Below the pieces are notes generated by a model. It was not told where the DNA came from. It saw nothing but the letters and a program-made list of their open reading frames with translations, and did not search any database. This document shows, one piece after another, positions 1-7,700 of a stretch of 11,233 nt of DNA. This DNA is from Planctomycetota bacterium (GTDB lineage Bacteria > Planctomycetota > Planctomycetia > Pirellulales > Pirellulaceae): positions 1-11,233 of the forward strand of contig JAJDEH010000188.1 in NCBI GenBank assembly GCA_029259935.1. Reading direction: 5' to 3'. A program made the translations under genes and the position numbers. Every line of letters starts with the position of its first letter. Within the stretch, counting starts at the first letter, position 1.

Positions 1-72
1 GTTGTTCGCTCCGCCAAAAAAACTAAATTCACATGTACCAACAAACCGCATTGATCGGGGCGCTAACAGCGA

Positions 73-1443
73 CTAGATGATCTCGTGAATCGGTTCGATT
101 CCGGAGTCAACCATGTATTGCGGCGTGCCAGTCTTGTCGAAGAAACGCACCCTGGTGCTGTCGATGCCGACGTTCTTGTAGAGCGTGGCAAACACCTCTT
201 GGAATTTTACCGGACGGCCTACCGCGTGCTCGCCATACTTGTTGGTCGAGCCGACAACTTGTCCCGTCTTCATCCCGCCGCCAGCCAGCATCGCGCACGA
301 TACGCGTGGCCAGTGGTCGCGGCTGTTGTTCTTGTTGATCTTGGGCGTGCGGCCGAATTCGCCCCACAAGACAACCGAAACGTCCTTGTCCAAGCCTCGC
401 TCGTGGAGGTCTTGCACCAAGGCCGACATGCCTTGATCAAGCAGTGGGAATTCTTGGCGCGAACGCGGGAAGTTCATCCCGTCCCCGCCGTGCCAATCCC
501 AGCGACTGTAGTTCAAGGAAACGACGCGCGCGCCGGCTTCGACCAAACGTCGGGCGACGCAGAAATTGCGAACCATCTTCGGCGCGCCGTCGCGTTGGTA
601 TTTGGGATCGTTCTCGCCATAGCGTTCCAGAACTTTGGGATCTTCCTTGCTAAGGTCGAGTGCTTCGACCAACTTGGAAGTGGTTAGGATGCCCAAAGCC
701 TGCCGGTCGTAAACATCCATGCTTTCCGCGATGCCGTGAGCGTCGATGTCGCGACGGAAGCGGTCGACCGCGGTGCGCAAGTTCTCTCGATCCCGCAGCC
801 GATCCAGCGTAATGCCTTGCAACACCATATTCGCCGAAGACTTGAGCGGATCTTTTTCCACCAGACCGAAAGGAGATTGTCGCACGCCCAAGAAGCCGCC
901 ATCTTCGGTGAAGCCCCATGTGCCGTTACCCGTTGGATACATCAGCGAGACGTTGGCCGGGACCGCGTTGTTAACTTTACCTTGCAGATGCGAGACCCAG
1001 GAACCAAAGTTGGGCCGTCCGGTTCGCGGTTCGCGGGGTCCTTTTTTCCAGCCGGTCATGCACTGATAGGCATCGTGACGTCCATCCGCGTCGCAGATCG
1101 AGCGGATCGGAATGAACTTGTCCATCATGCCGGCCATCCGCGGGAACAGTTCGCAGATTTCGACGCCTGGGACGTTCGTTTTGATCGGTCGGAAGTCACC
1201 GCGGATTTCGGCCGGTGCATCGGGTTTCAGATCCCATAGATCAATGTGCGAAGGACCGCCCGGCATGTAGATGTTGATGATCGCTCGATGATTCGATCCG
1301 GTACCGGCTTGGGCGTCGGCCGTTAACATTTGCCCCAGCGACAGCCCGCCAAGTGCCATTCCGCCAACCTTGATGAAATCGCGACGAGAGTACCCGTCGC
1401 AATATCGACTGCTTCCCCAAGACTTTCCATAGATCGTAAACAT
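73..1443 (-). CDS. DUF1501 family exported protein (Tat signal)
   Basis: A complete 456-residue protein, close to the usual DUF1501 length. The N-terminus has a Tat signal: the twin arginines R20-R21 lie in SRRDFIKVGG, followed by a hydrophobic stretch and an Ala-rich cleavage region near residue 46. Family hallmarks visible are GGPSHIDLWDLKP (62-74), WDWHGGD (315-321), GEFGRTP (361-367), RDHWP (375-379) and AGGG (387-390). DUF1501 proteins are abundant in Planctomycetes and, as I recall, are grouped with the alkaline phosphatase/sulfatase fold; no reaction is established. They are commonly paired with DUF1549/DUF1553 cytochrome-like proteins, but no such partner is present here. The ATG at 1443 is supported by an AGGAG (complement of 1454-1458) ten bases upstream. 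It is last in a minus-strand row after the sulfatase but 392 bp away, so it probably has its own promoter. Family call is firm, function unknown. Confidence 0.93.
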   Translation of the reverse strand: MFTIYGKSWGSSRYCDGYSRRDFIKVGGMALGGLSLGQMLTADAQAGTGSNHRAIINIYMPGGPSHIDLWDLKPDAPAEIRGDFRPIKTNVPGVEICELFPRMAGMMDKFIPIRSICDADGRHDAYQCMTGWKKGPREPRTGRPNFGSWVSHLQGKVNNAVPANVSLMYPTGNGTWGFTEDGGFLGVRQSPFGLVEKDPLKSSANMVLQGITLDRLRDRENLRTAVDRFRRDIDAHGIAESMDVYDRQALGILTTSKLVEALDLSKEDPKVLERYGENDPKYQRDGAPKMVRNFCVARRLVEAGARVVSLNYSRWDWHGGDGMNFPRSRQEFPLLDQGMSALVQDLHERGLDKDVSVVLWGEFGRTPKINKNNSRDHWPRVSCAMLAGGGMKTGQVVGSTNKYGEHAVGRPVKFQEVFATLYKNVGIDSTRVRFFDKTGTPQYMVDSGIEPIHEII

Positions 1444-1512
1444 CGTAACTTGACTCCTAAGGGGCCGTCAGCGGTGCTGTGCAGCTTGCAAGACTTGTTT
1501 GTTTATCGGCTT

Positions 1513-1542
1513 ATGATAGGTGAAACTGGCACTCGCGATCAA
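1513..1542 (-). promoter_or_regulatory. Candidate promoter for the DUF1501 gene
   Basis: On the minus strand TTGATC (complement of 1537-1542) and TATCAT (complement of 1513-1518) are separated by 18 bases. They match the housekeeping -35 and -10 consensus at 4/6 and 5/6 positions. The pair lies about 70 bases upstream of the DUF1501 start. Judged by eye only; planctomycete promoters are poorly defined. Confidence 0.35.
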
Positions 1543-1590
1543 CGTAAGGAGGTCAAAACTGGAACTTCAGGCCATCTATCGCACACCCGT

Positions 1591-1646
1591 CAGTGGGGGT
1601 TCTGCCCTTGTCCAGATCAGTCGGATGGGTTTTCCCTTGTCCGGAT
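1591..1646. repeat. Imperfect tandem repeat, two adjacent copies (27 and 29 nt)
   Basis: Copy 1 (1591-1617) and copy 2 (1618-1646) both begin CAGT, continue through a G-rich run and TT, and end in CCCTTGTCCrGAT. The last 13 bases differ at one position. They abut without spacer. Function unknown; they lie in the leader side of the DUF1501 gene, upstream of its putative promoter. Confidence 0.6.
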
Positions 1647-1835
1647 GCCGTCAGATCGCACGAAACTGACAAATAAGCGATTGCGTCGGTATCGAATTCA
1701 TGATCGTGGCAGCGCGCAATTCGCAAATCAGGGTCATGCCGTTTTCGATTGCGACCCGTCTCGAAGGATCGATCCGCCGGACTTCATTAGCCATTGGCGG
1801 CCGAAAGTCTATTTGGGACAAAGATTTTCGATCAA

Positions 1836-3209
1836 TCAATTGCCGCCGCGCCAGATTGGTCGACGATTGGCCTTGAGGTCCGCATCATAATCCGCGGCCA
1901 GTTTTTGCAGTTCCGCCACAATCTTCGGATTCGTCGCGGCGAGATTTTTCGACTCGCTAATATCTGCTTCTAGATCGTACAGTTCAGGATTCTTGTTTGA
2001 CGGGCGCAGTTTCCATTTGTCGCGGCGGACTCCTTCGACCTTGCCGTTCTTGTAATAGAAGTATCCAACTTCCCGATGCGGCGAGGGTGCCCTCGGATCG
2101 GACAGCAGCTTCGAGATGCTCAATCCGTCGATAGAATGCTCAGGCAACTTCGCGCCGGCTAGCGAGGCGATCGTCGGCAGCAAGTCGATCGTGCCAGCGA
2201 CTTCATCGCATACCGTTCCCTGCGGGATCCGCGGCGGCCAACGCATGACACAAGGCACACGCATTCCGCCTTCATAGGTGGTGGCTTTGCCGGCCCGCAG
2301 CGGTAAGGCGCTGCCACCATGATGTTTCTTGCTTAGCCACGGCCCATTGTCGGATGTGTAAACAACGAACGTGTTGTCCGCGATTTCAAGTTCTTCCAGC
2401 GTTTTCAGAATCCGCCCCACCGATGCGTCGATGTGCTGGATCGTCAGTTGGTAGGCTTTTTCGGGATCAGGATCGTATCGTTCATCCGGCACGAAAAGCG
2501 GCACATGCGGCATGGCATGGGCAAAGTACAGGAAGAAAGGATCGTCGCGGTTGGTGCGAATGAATTTTAGTGCTTCATCCGTATAGCGATCCGTCAGCGT
2601 GACTTGGTCCACGGGCGACTCGGAAATCTTCTGGTCGCGGTACAGTTCGTTCTTGTAGATATCCCACTTCTTCAGCTTCCAAATTTTGTCCAAGTCCGGT
2701 GCGTTGTTGCCCCAACCTTTCATCCGCGCCATGTCGTTGCTGTACGGCAGGCCAAAATAGTGATCGAACCCCTGCGCGGTGGGCAGCGTCTGGGGCTTGT
2801 CGCCCAGATGCCACTTGCCGACCATTTGTGTCGCGTAACCGACTGTCTTCAACATATCGGCGATGGTCACCTCATCGGGATGCAGGCCGACACGCGACCG
2901 GGGCCCCAGTACGCCGGGCATGCTGATCCTCGGTTGATAGCAGCCGGTCATTAACGAAGCGCGCGAAGCCGAGCAAACACAGTACGCCGAATAGAAGCTA
3001 GTGAATCGCATCCCTTCGCCAGCCATCCGATCAATGTTGGGCGTCTTGATATTCGGCGAGCCGAAGCAGCCGAGATCCTGATAGCCCTGATCGTCCGCGA
3101 AGACGATGATGATGTTCGGCTTTTCGGCCGCGTCTAGGCTGTTGATGGCCGCGGCCAGGAGGATGAAGCAAGTGATGCGCGGGATCGTATTCAGCATGAT
3201 GCGTCTCAT
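1836..3209 (-). CDS. Secreted formylglycine-dependent sulfatase (arylsulfatase A-like, S1 family)
   Basis: A complete 457-residue type I sulfatase, which hydrolyses sulfate esters, probably on polysaccharides or other sulfated organics outside the cytoplasm. A Sec signal peptide covers about residues 1-28 (hydrophobic core FILLAAAI, cleavage near LDAAEKP). Active-site elements visible are D39-D40 (metal), C79-S-A-S-R83 (the cysteine a maturase converts to formylglycine), GKWHLG (131-136, K132 and H134), H231, D287-N288 and K308. LPYSNDM (154-160) resembles the arylsulfatase A group. I chose the ATG at 3209 because it gives a normal Arg-rich signal peptide start. A GTG at 3263 would add 18 hydrophilic residues, and an ATG at 3197 is also possible; none has a clear ribosome site. 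It lies 72 bp downstream of the dismutase-like gene on the same strand. The substrate cannot be told from sequence, and no maturase gene is in the window. Confidence 0.93.
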   Translation of the reverse strand: MRRIMLNTIPRITCFILLAAAINSLDAAEKPNIIIVFADDQGYQDLGCFGSPNIKTPNIDRMAGEGMRFTSFYSAYCVCSASRASLMTGCYQPRISMPGVLGPRSRVGLHPDEVTIADMLKTVGYATQMVGKWHLGDKPQTLPTAQGFDHYFGLPYSNDMARMKGWGNNAPDLDKIWKLKKWDIYKNELYRDQKISESPVDQVTLTDRYTDEALKFIRTNRDDPFFLYFAHAMPHVPLFVPDERYDPDPEKAYQLTIQHIDASVGRILKTLEELEIADNTFVVYTSDNGPWLSKKHHGGSALPLRAGKATTYEGGMRVPCVMRWPPRIPQGTVCDEVAGTIDLLPTIASLAGAKLPEHSIDGLSISKLLSDPRAPSPHREVGYFYYKNGKVEGVRRDKWKLRPSNKNPELYDLEADISESKNLAATNPKIVAELQKLAADYDADLKANRRPIWRGGN

Positions 3210-3258
3210 TGATTGGTTGGAGAAATCGGAGAGCCAACGGCCAACAACCGAGTCGGCA

Positions 3259-3281
3259 ACCACCGTTGAACTCTCGGTGGT
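3259..3281 (-). terminator. Hairpin immediately after the dismutase-like gene's stop codon
   Basis: A perfect 7-bp stem, ACCACCG/CGGTGGT, encloses a 9-base loop and directly abuts the stop codon at 3282-3284. No T-run follows on the minus strand, so it is not a classical intrinsic terminator. It may act as an attenuator, mRNA stabiliser or processing signal between the dismutase-like gene and the sulfatase. Confidence 0.35.
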
Positions 3282-3998
3282 CTAGGCGTCCGCTGCCAGC
3301 CGAAATCGGGCATTCACTTCGTCCCAGTCGATATGGTCCATGAACTTTGCAATGTAATCCGCTTTGCGATTCTGGTAGTCAACATAGAAGGCGTGCTCGT
3401 ACACGTCGATCACGACCAGCGGTACGGCCATCCACAGCGGACCTTGTGCGTGCTCGTCGCTGACCACGTTGTAGAGTTTGCCATTGACCGGGTGGAGTAC
3501 AAGCATCGCCCATCCCGCCGCCGTTTTCGCGCTGTTCTGGAAATCGCCGGCCCACTTATCGATCGAGCCAAACCGCTTTTCGATCGCCGACCGAACATCC
3601 GCTCGGGGATCGGCAGTTTTGGGGACAAGGCCGTCGAAATACAATTCGTGCAAGATGACGCTGTTGCCCTTGCTTTGCCTGGCGCGTTGGATTGCGCCAT
3701 AGGCGCTGGAATCAATGGCCGTGGCGGTCTTAATGCTCTCTTCCAGCTTGACGTCGGCGGCTGCATAACCTCGCAGGGCCCCGCCGTAGTGTGCCGTATG
3801 GTGGGGGGCGATCTGCTCGGCGCTGAGGAATCCAGGGATCGCCTTGTGTCGCAGCGGCTTCGGTTTTCCCGTGACAAGCCCACTGTGGGCGAAGTGTTGG
3901 TGATCGCCGTCGGCCGAGGCGAGCCCGGGGACCAGCATCGACCCGGCCGCCGCTCCAGATGACGCAAACAGGAAGTTGCGGCGTGAGAGAATGGTCAT
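3282..3998 (-). CDS. Tat-exported Fe/Mn superoxide dismutase-like protein
   Basis: 238 residues: a 29-residue Tat signal (R6-R7 in SRRNFLFASSG, cleavage likely after ASA at 27-29) followed by a full Fe/Mn superoxide dismutase domain. These enzymes dismutate superoxide to oxygen and peroxide. The four metal ligands are conserved: H66, H117, D198 and H202, with D198-x-x-E201-H202 forming the family signature. Numbering runs 40 above E. coli SodB at the first ligand, so H70 matches its H30. Departures are notable: the gateway Tyr (SodB Y34) is Ala74, the Trp of DxWEH is Tyr200, and the second Trp of GWxWL is Met165. H184 may occupy the outer-sphere Gln/His position. The start at 3998 is chosen over an upstream ATG (4031) because AAAGGA sits 8 bases before it and the Tat motif then lies at the N-terminus. 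Metal binding is likely; full dismutase activity is uncertain. Confidence 0.88.
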   Translation of the reverse strand: MTILSRRNFLFASSGAAAGSMLVPGLASADGDHQHFAHSGLVTGKPKPLRHKAIPGFLSAEQIAPHHTAHYGGALRGYAAADVKLEESIKTATAIDSSAYGAIQRARQSKGNSVILHELYFDGLVPKTADPRADVRSAIEKRFGSIDKWAGDFQNSAKTAAGWAMLVLHPVNGKLYNVVSDEHAQGPLWMAVPLVVIDVYEHAFYVDYQNRKADYIAKFMDHIDWDEVNARFRLAADA

Positions 3999-4006
3999 GA
4001 AAATCG

Positions 4007-4012
4007 TCCTTT
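4007..4012 (-). promoter_or_regulatory. Ribosome binding site deciding the dismutase-like start
   Basis: AAAGGA on the minus strand, with 8 bases before the ATG at 3998. It favours this start over the ATG at 4031, which would add 11 residues ahead of the Tat motif. Confidence 0.65.
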
Positions 4013-4119
4013 CATCTGACGGTCTAGTCATCTGCTCGGCGCGCCACCTCGGACGGGTGAGCGAAGGTTACCGCACACATTTCGTGCTTAGACACGCATT
4101 AAAGCTACCGACAACTCAC

Positions 4120-4140
4120 CGCAATCGCAACTTTATTGCG
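4120..4140. promoter_or_regulatory. Candidate operator (inverted repeat) in the divergent region
   Basis: CGCAAT (4120-4125) and ATTGCG (4135-4140) form a perfect 6-bp inverted repeat with a 9-base spacer. The right arm overlaps the putative -35 element of the sigma-factor promoter. The left arm overlaps a weak minus-strand pair (TTGCGG, complement of 4119-4124, 15 bases from TTTAAT, complement of 4098-4103) that could serve the dismutase-like gene. A regulator bound here could affect both directions. Confidence 0.3.
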
Positions 4141-4163
4141 TTTTCCGACTTTTCCCGAATAAT
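4136..4163 (+). promoter_or_regulatory. Candidate promoter for the sigma/anti-sigma pair
   Basis: TTGCGT (4136-4141) and AATAAT (4158-4163) are 16 bases apart, matching housekeeping consensus at 3/6 and 5/6 positions. They end about 42 bases before the GTG start. A second inverted repeat, ATCAC (4162-4166) and GTGAT (4182-4186), follows over the expected transcription start. I found no clear ECF-type autoregulatory promoter, but the specificity of this sigma factor is unknown. Confidence 0.3.
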
Positions 4164-4205
4164 CACGTGTCGCCCGGGATAGTGATCTACAAATAAGGCT
4201 GTGGC

Positions 4206-4778
4206 GTGGAACGTGACGAAACGGCAATTCGCAGTTTTCAAGCCGGTAACCGTGACGCATTGAAGCTGCTCGTGGAGGACCACGAGTCGGCCGCTCAGGG
4301 TTATGCGACGGTGATTCTGCGCAATCGCGAAGATGCGTTGGACGCGGTTCAGGAGGCGTTTCTGGACGCGTATCGCGCGTTGGATCGATTCGATCCCACC
4401 CGGCCCTTTTCCCCTTGGTTTTATACCCTCTTGCGAAATCGATGTTACAAGCTGGTAGCCAAGCGTCAAAAAGCCCCGACGAGTTTAGACAACGTGACGA
4501 GTGTAAACGAAATGGGCGGTGCCATTCTTGAAGTTCACGACGGCGAAACGGGTGCCGTCGAATCGGCGCTGGCGACGCTCTCGCCGCAAGATCGCGAGAT
4601 CCTGACGCTCAAACATCTCGACGGGCTGAAATACAAGGAGTTGGCCGAGCGGTTTGAAATTCCCGTGGGCACGGTCATGAGCCGCTTGTACGACGCCCGT
4701 CGCCGCCTGCGCGAGAAACTGGAACGATGCGAGGAAACCAAGAGTTTCTTTGGAGGTCGACATGACCGAACCACATGA
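4206..4778 (+). CDS. ECF-family RNA polymerase sigma factor
   Basis: A compact 190-residue sigma factor with only regions 2 and 4, as in extracytoplasmic-function (ECF) sigma factors. Region 2 spans about residues 16-88, including the NREDALDAVQEAFLDAY core-binding helix and the WFYTLLRNRCYKL DNA-melting/-10 recognition part. Region 4 (about 119-172) begins ALATLSPQDREILTLKHLDG and includes the helix-turn-helix KYKELAERFEIPVGTVMSRL for -35 recognition. It starts at GTG 4206, with AAGG (4195-4198) seven bases upstream. Its last 17 bases overlap the next gene, whose N-terminus is a zinc anti-sigma domain. This implies translational coupling and that the two proteins bind each other. The C-terminal tail is short, so it is not one of the planctomycete ECF proteins with long fused sensory extensions. 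Target genes are unknown. Confidence 0.95.
   Translation: MERDETAIRSFQAGNRDALKLLVEDHESAAQGYATVILRNREDALDAVQEAFLDAYRALDRFDPTRPFSPWFYTLLRNRCYKLVAKRQKAPTSLDNVTSVNEMGGAILEVHDGETGAVESALATLSPQDREILTLKHLDGLKYKELAERFEIPVGTVMSRLYDARRRLREKLERCEETKSFFGGRHDRTT
4752..4756 (+). promoter_or_regulatory. Ribosome binding site deciding the start of the giant anti-sigma gene
   Basis: GGAGG with 5 bases before the ATG at 4762, located inside the sigma-factor coding sequence. It supports ATG 4762 over an upstream in-frame TTG at 4750, which overlaps the site itself. Confidence 0.75.
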
Positions 4779-7700
4779 ATGTAGACAGGTGCGAATCGCC
4801 GCGATGGCGCTGGCCGATAACGAATCCGCACCGCTCGACCAAAGTCAAATCGAAGCGCATGTGCGAAAATGCGACGACTGCCGCAAAGAAATCGAATGGC
4901 TCGATCTGGAGACTCTGTTCCCCAGCGGTGCCAAGCGAGCTTCGCAAGAATCCAGCCTTCTACCAGCAATTCAACGACGAATAGAAGAGGAAACTTCCAT
5001 GACCACCAACAGTAGTGATGCGGTCCTGACGCCGGCAGTGGAAACTTCCATGAATGCCAGGCAGGCGCTGGTGGCCGTCGGTGTCGTTGCCTGTTTGCTA
5101 ATCGTGGCATTGTTCTTTGCTTATCATTCACCCAACGGCACGAATGGCAACGGCCTGGGCGGCTCGACTCCTGACGAGGCCAAGGGCACCGTTCAGTCGA
5201 CTGTCGAAGCCCGCGAAGTCTCACGTCACGAACTGGAAGATGGCACGATCCTGGTTGCTCATCGGGGAACCAAGTATTCCGTCGACGGGTCACGACGGAT
5301 CACGTTGAAGCAAGGCGACGTCTACCTGATCGTTGCCAAGTCGGGCAAGCCGTTCGTCGTCAAGACGGAGGACGGCGAAGTCACCGCGACGGGCACGCGA
5401 TTCGCCGTTTCGACGGATAAAGAGACTTCGGCAGCCGTAGCTCAAGGCCGCGTCACGCTGTCCGGCAAGAAGGGCCGCGTGGAATTGAAAGCGGGCGAGC
5501 AAGGCGTGCTCAGCCGTACAAAGAAACCGACGCGTGAGCCCGCGCCGCGATTGTCGCACGTCGTCAGTTGGGCGAAAGACGCACTGGCGCAAGAAGACTT
5601 GCTCGTTGAAAAGAAAGACGGCGAGAACGGCCTGATCGCGCTCGATCCCTGGGGACAGGAATCGCGGCTGACGCTGCGCAAGTACCAGGTCGACGTTCAC
5701 ATCGAAGACGGCATCGCGCGGACCACGATCGATCAAACGTTCTTCAATCACTACCCGTGGAATACGGAAGGGACCTTTTATTTTCCGCTTCCACCGGATG
5801 CATCGGTGAGCCGCTTGGCGATGTACGTGTTCGGCCAGTTGAACGAGGGCGGTATGGTCGAACGCGGCCGCGGCCAGCAGATTTACAACGACATTTTGTA
5901 TCAGCGTCGCGATCCGGCGTTGTTGGAAATGATGGAAGGCAACGTGTTCAAGATGCGGATTTTCCCGTTGGAGGGCCGGCAGGAAAAGCGGATCTTTCTC
6001 AGCTATACCCAAAAGCTGGAAGAGCTTTATGGCACGATGCGCTATTGGTTTCCCATGGACCATACGAACAGCGTGGCGAAACAGCTTTCGATTCGCGTGC
6101 GACTCAAGGGCGCGGCCGGTTCATTCGATCCGCAGTCGAGTACGCACGATGTCGCGACGAAGGTCGACGGCGAAGATCTTGTTCTCGAGTACAACGCCGA
6201 AGATACCAAGCCCGATCAAGATTTTTTGCTGAAACTGCTGCCCAGCAAAGCGCCGCACGGCAATCGCGTGGCGACTTGCGACAAGGACGGATTCAAATTT
6301 GTCTTCGGCAGATTTCTGCCAAAAATTCCCGGAAAGGTCGAGGCGAAACCGCGGCAATGGATCGTGCTGAATGACGTTTCCGCGTCGCGCTCGGCGATCG
6401 AAGCCAGATCGCAGCGGTATATTCTCAAACGGCTGTTAACCGAAGCGGATGACGACGACTCGGTGTTTTTGATCGACGTCAATACACAAGCGGAGCTTAT
6501 CTCGGACAAGTTTGTCGGCGTCCGTTCCGACGAGGCAAACAGGCTGCTCGGACATCGCGCGGCGGCTCATCTGGGCGCAACGAATCTTGGCGCGGGTATC
6601 GACGCCGCGGCCAGATTGATCGCCAAACAGAAGCTGGCCAATCCACATATCTTTTACGTTGGCGATGGAGTTGCCACCGATGGCAAGAAAAAAGTTTTCG
6701 AGCTGGTGCGATCCATCCCGCGAGGCACTACTTTCGTCGGTGTTGGCGTGGGCAAGAAGGTGGATTCGCTGTTCCTGCAGTCAGCCGCCGACCGCACGGG
6801 AGGAATGTTTGTCACGATCAACCCCAACGAAGACATCGACTGGCGAGTTTTTGACATGGTCTCCGCGCTGAACACGCCGCGACTGACCAAGATCAAGCTC
6901 TCGTTGCTGAATGTCGCGGGCAAGCCGATCAAGACGATTGCCTACCCCAGTTCCCGTTCGCTGGCCGACGGCGAAGCGCTGACGGTCGTGGCCCGCTGTG
7001 ACGAAGAGTTTCCCGCGAAGATCGTCTTCGAAGGCAATGTCGGCTCGAAGAAGATCAAATCCGAAGCCCGGATCGAAGACGCCAAGACCGGTGCCGACTA
7101 TATCCCGCGGCTGTGGGCCAAGCGGCACATCGACGAACTCTCCAAGTCGGATATGGGCCGCAATGACGAGATCATCGAACTATCGAAACAGTATTACGTC
7201 GTCACTCCGTTTACGAGTTTGATCGTCCTGGAAGACGACGCGATGTACAAAGAGTACAACGTGGAACGTGGGCGCAAGGACCACTGGGCACTCTACGGCG
7301 CGCCCAAGAATATCAAGGTTGTCAAGGAACCGGTCGACGGGAGCCGTTGGGGCTGGAATGCCTATGAACCGGGCGAAGACGCCAAGATTGAGGCCAAGGC
7401 CAAACCGAAATCAGTTCGCGACATCGTCGACAGCGTGCAATTCCGCGTCAACGCGCCCTTCTACTACTGGCAGCCTCAGCCGAACGGCCAAGGCCGTTAT
7501 GCGTTGTATGAGTTGCTTGATGGCGAGTCCGATCCGACGCGTTTGCTGACTTATTGGTTCTTGATGGCGGCCGGCGCGGAAGAGGTTGCCGAAGGGGTGC
7601 GAACCGGGCAACCCGCGGCAGCGGTTGAACCGGGCGGGGGTCCAAGCGATTCAGCAAAAAATCAGGGACTCCAGCCCATGTACGAGTTGCTCGTCGGTGA

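Larger units (their letters stand above)
1444..1835. other. 392-bp intergenic gap between sulfatase and DUF1501 genes
   Basis: I see no convincing gene here. Contents are the DUF1501 promoter candidate near 1513-1542, a two-copy tandem repeat at 1591-1646, a strong Shine-Dalgarno-like AAGGAGGT on the plus strand at 1546-1553 with no start codon at a suitable distance, and a palindrome GGATCGATCC near 1766-1775. A stop-free minus-strand stretch (1783 down to the stop at 1553, 76 residues) has only TTG codons as possible starts, and could be a decayed gene or a mobile remnant. No hairpin followed by a T-run marks the end of the sulfatase transcript. Confidence 0.5.

Noticed and set aside
1..72. 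A minus-strand T-run near 17-23 as a terminator for the DUF1501 gene
   Set aside because: No stable stem precedes the T-run; the only small hairpin (CGCT/AGCG near 60-70) is 40 bases away.
1591..1646. A CRISPR array
   Set aside because: Only two copies, imperfect and directly adjacent with no spacer.
1651..1839. A 62-codon minus-strand frame after the sulfatase stop, or a 47-codon version from the ATG at 1794
   Set aside because: The long form starts at TTG, neither form has a ribosome site, and the peptide resembles nothing I know. More likely chance.
1330..1890. A 186-codon plus-strand frame across the gap
   Set aside because: It runs antisense into the ends of both DUF1501 and sulfatase genes, has no ribosome site at its start, and its composition (Arg/Pro/Ser-rich) is typical of a shadow frame.
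3333..3962. A 209-codon plus-strand frame opposite the dismutase-like gene
   Set aside because: It lies almost wholly inside a clear dismutase domain on the other strand, and the peptide has no recognisable domain.
5290..6063. A 257-codon minus-strand frame opposite the FecR/VIT region, and similar antisense frames at 10399-11076 and 4535-5293
   Set aside because: All are shadows of the giant gene, whose own frame shows clear domains throughout.
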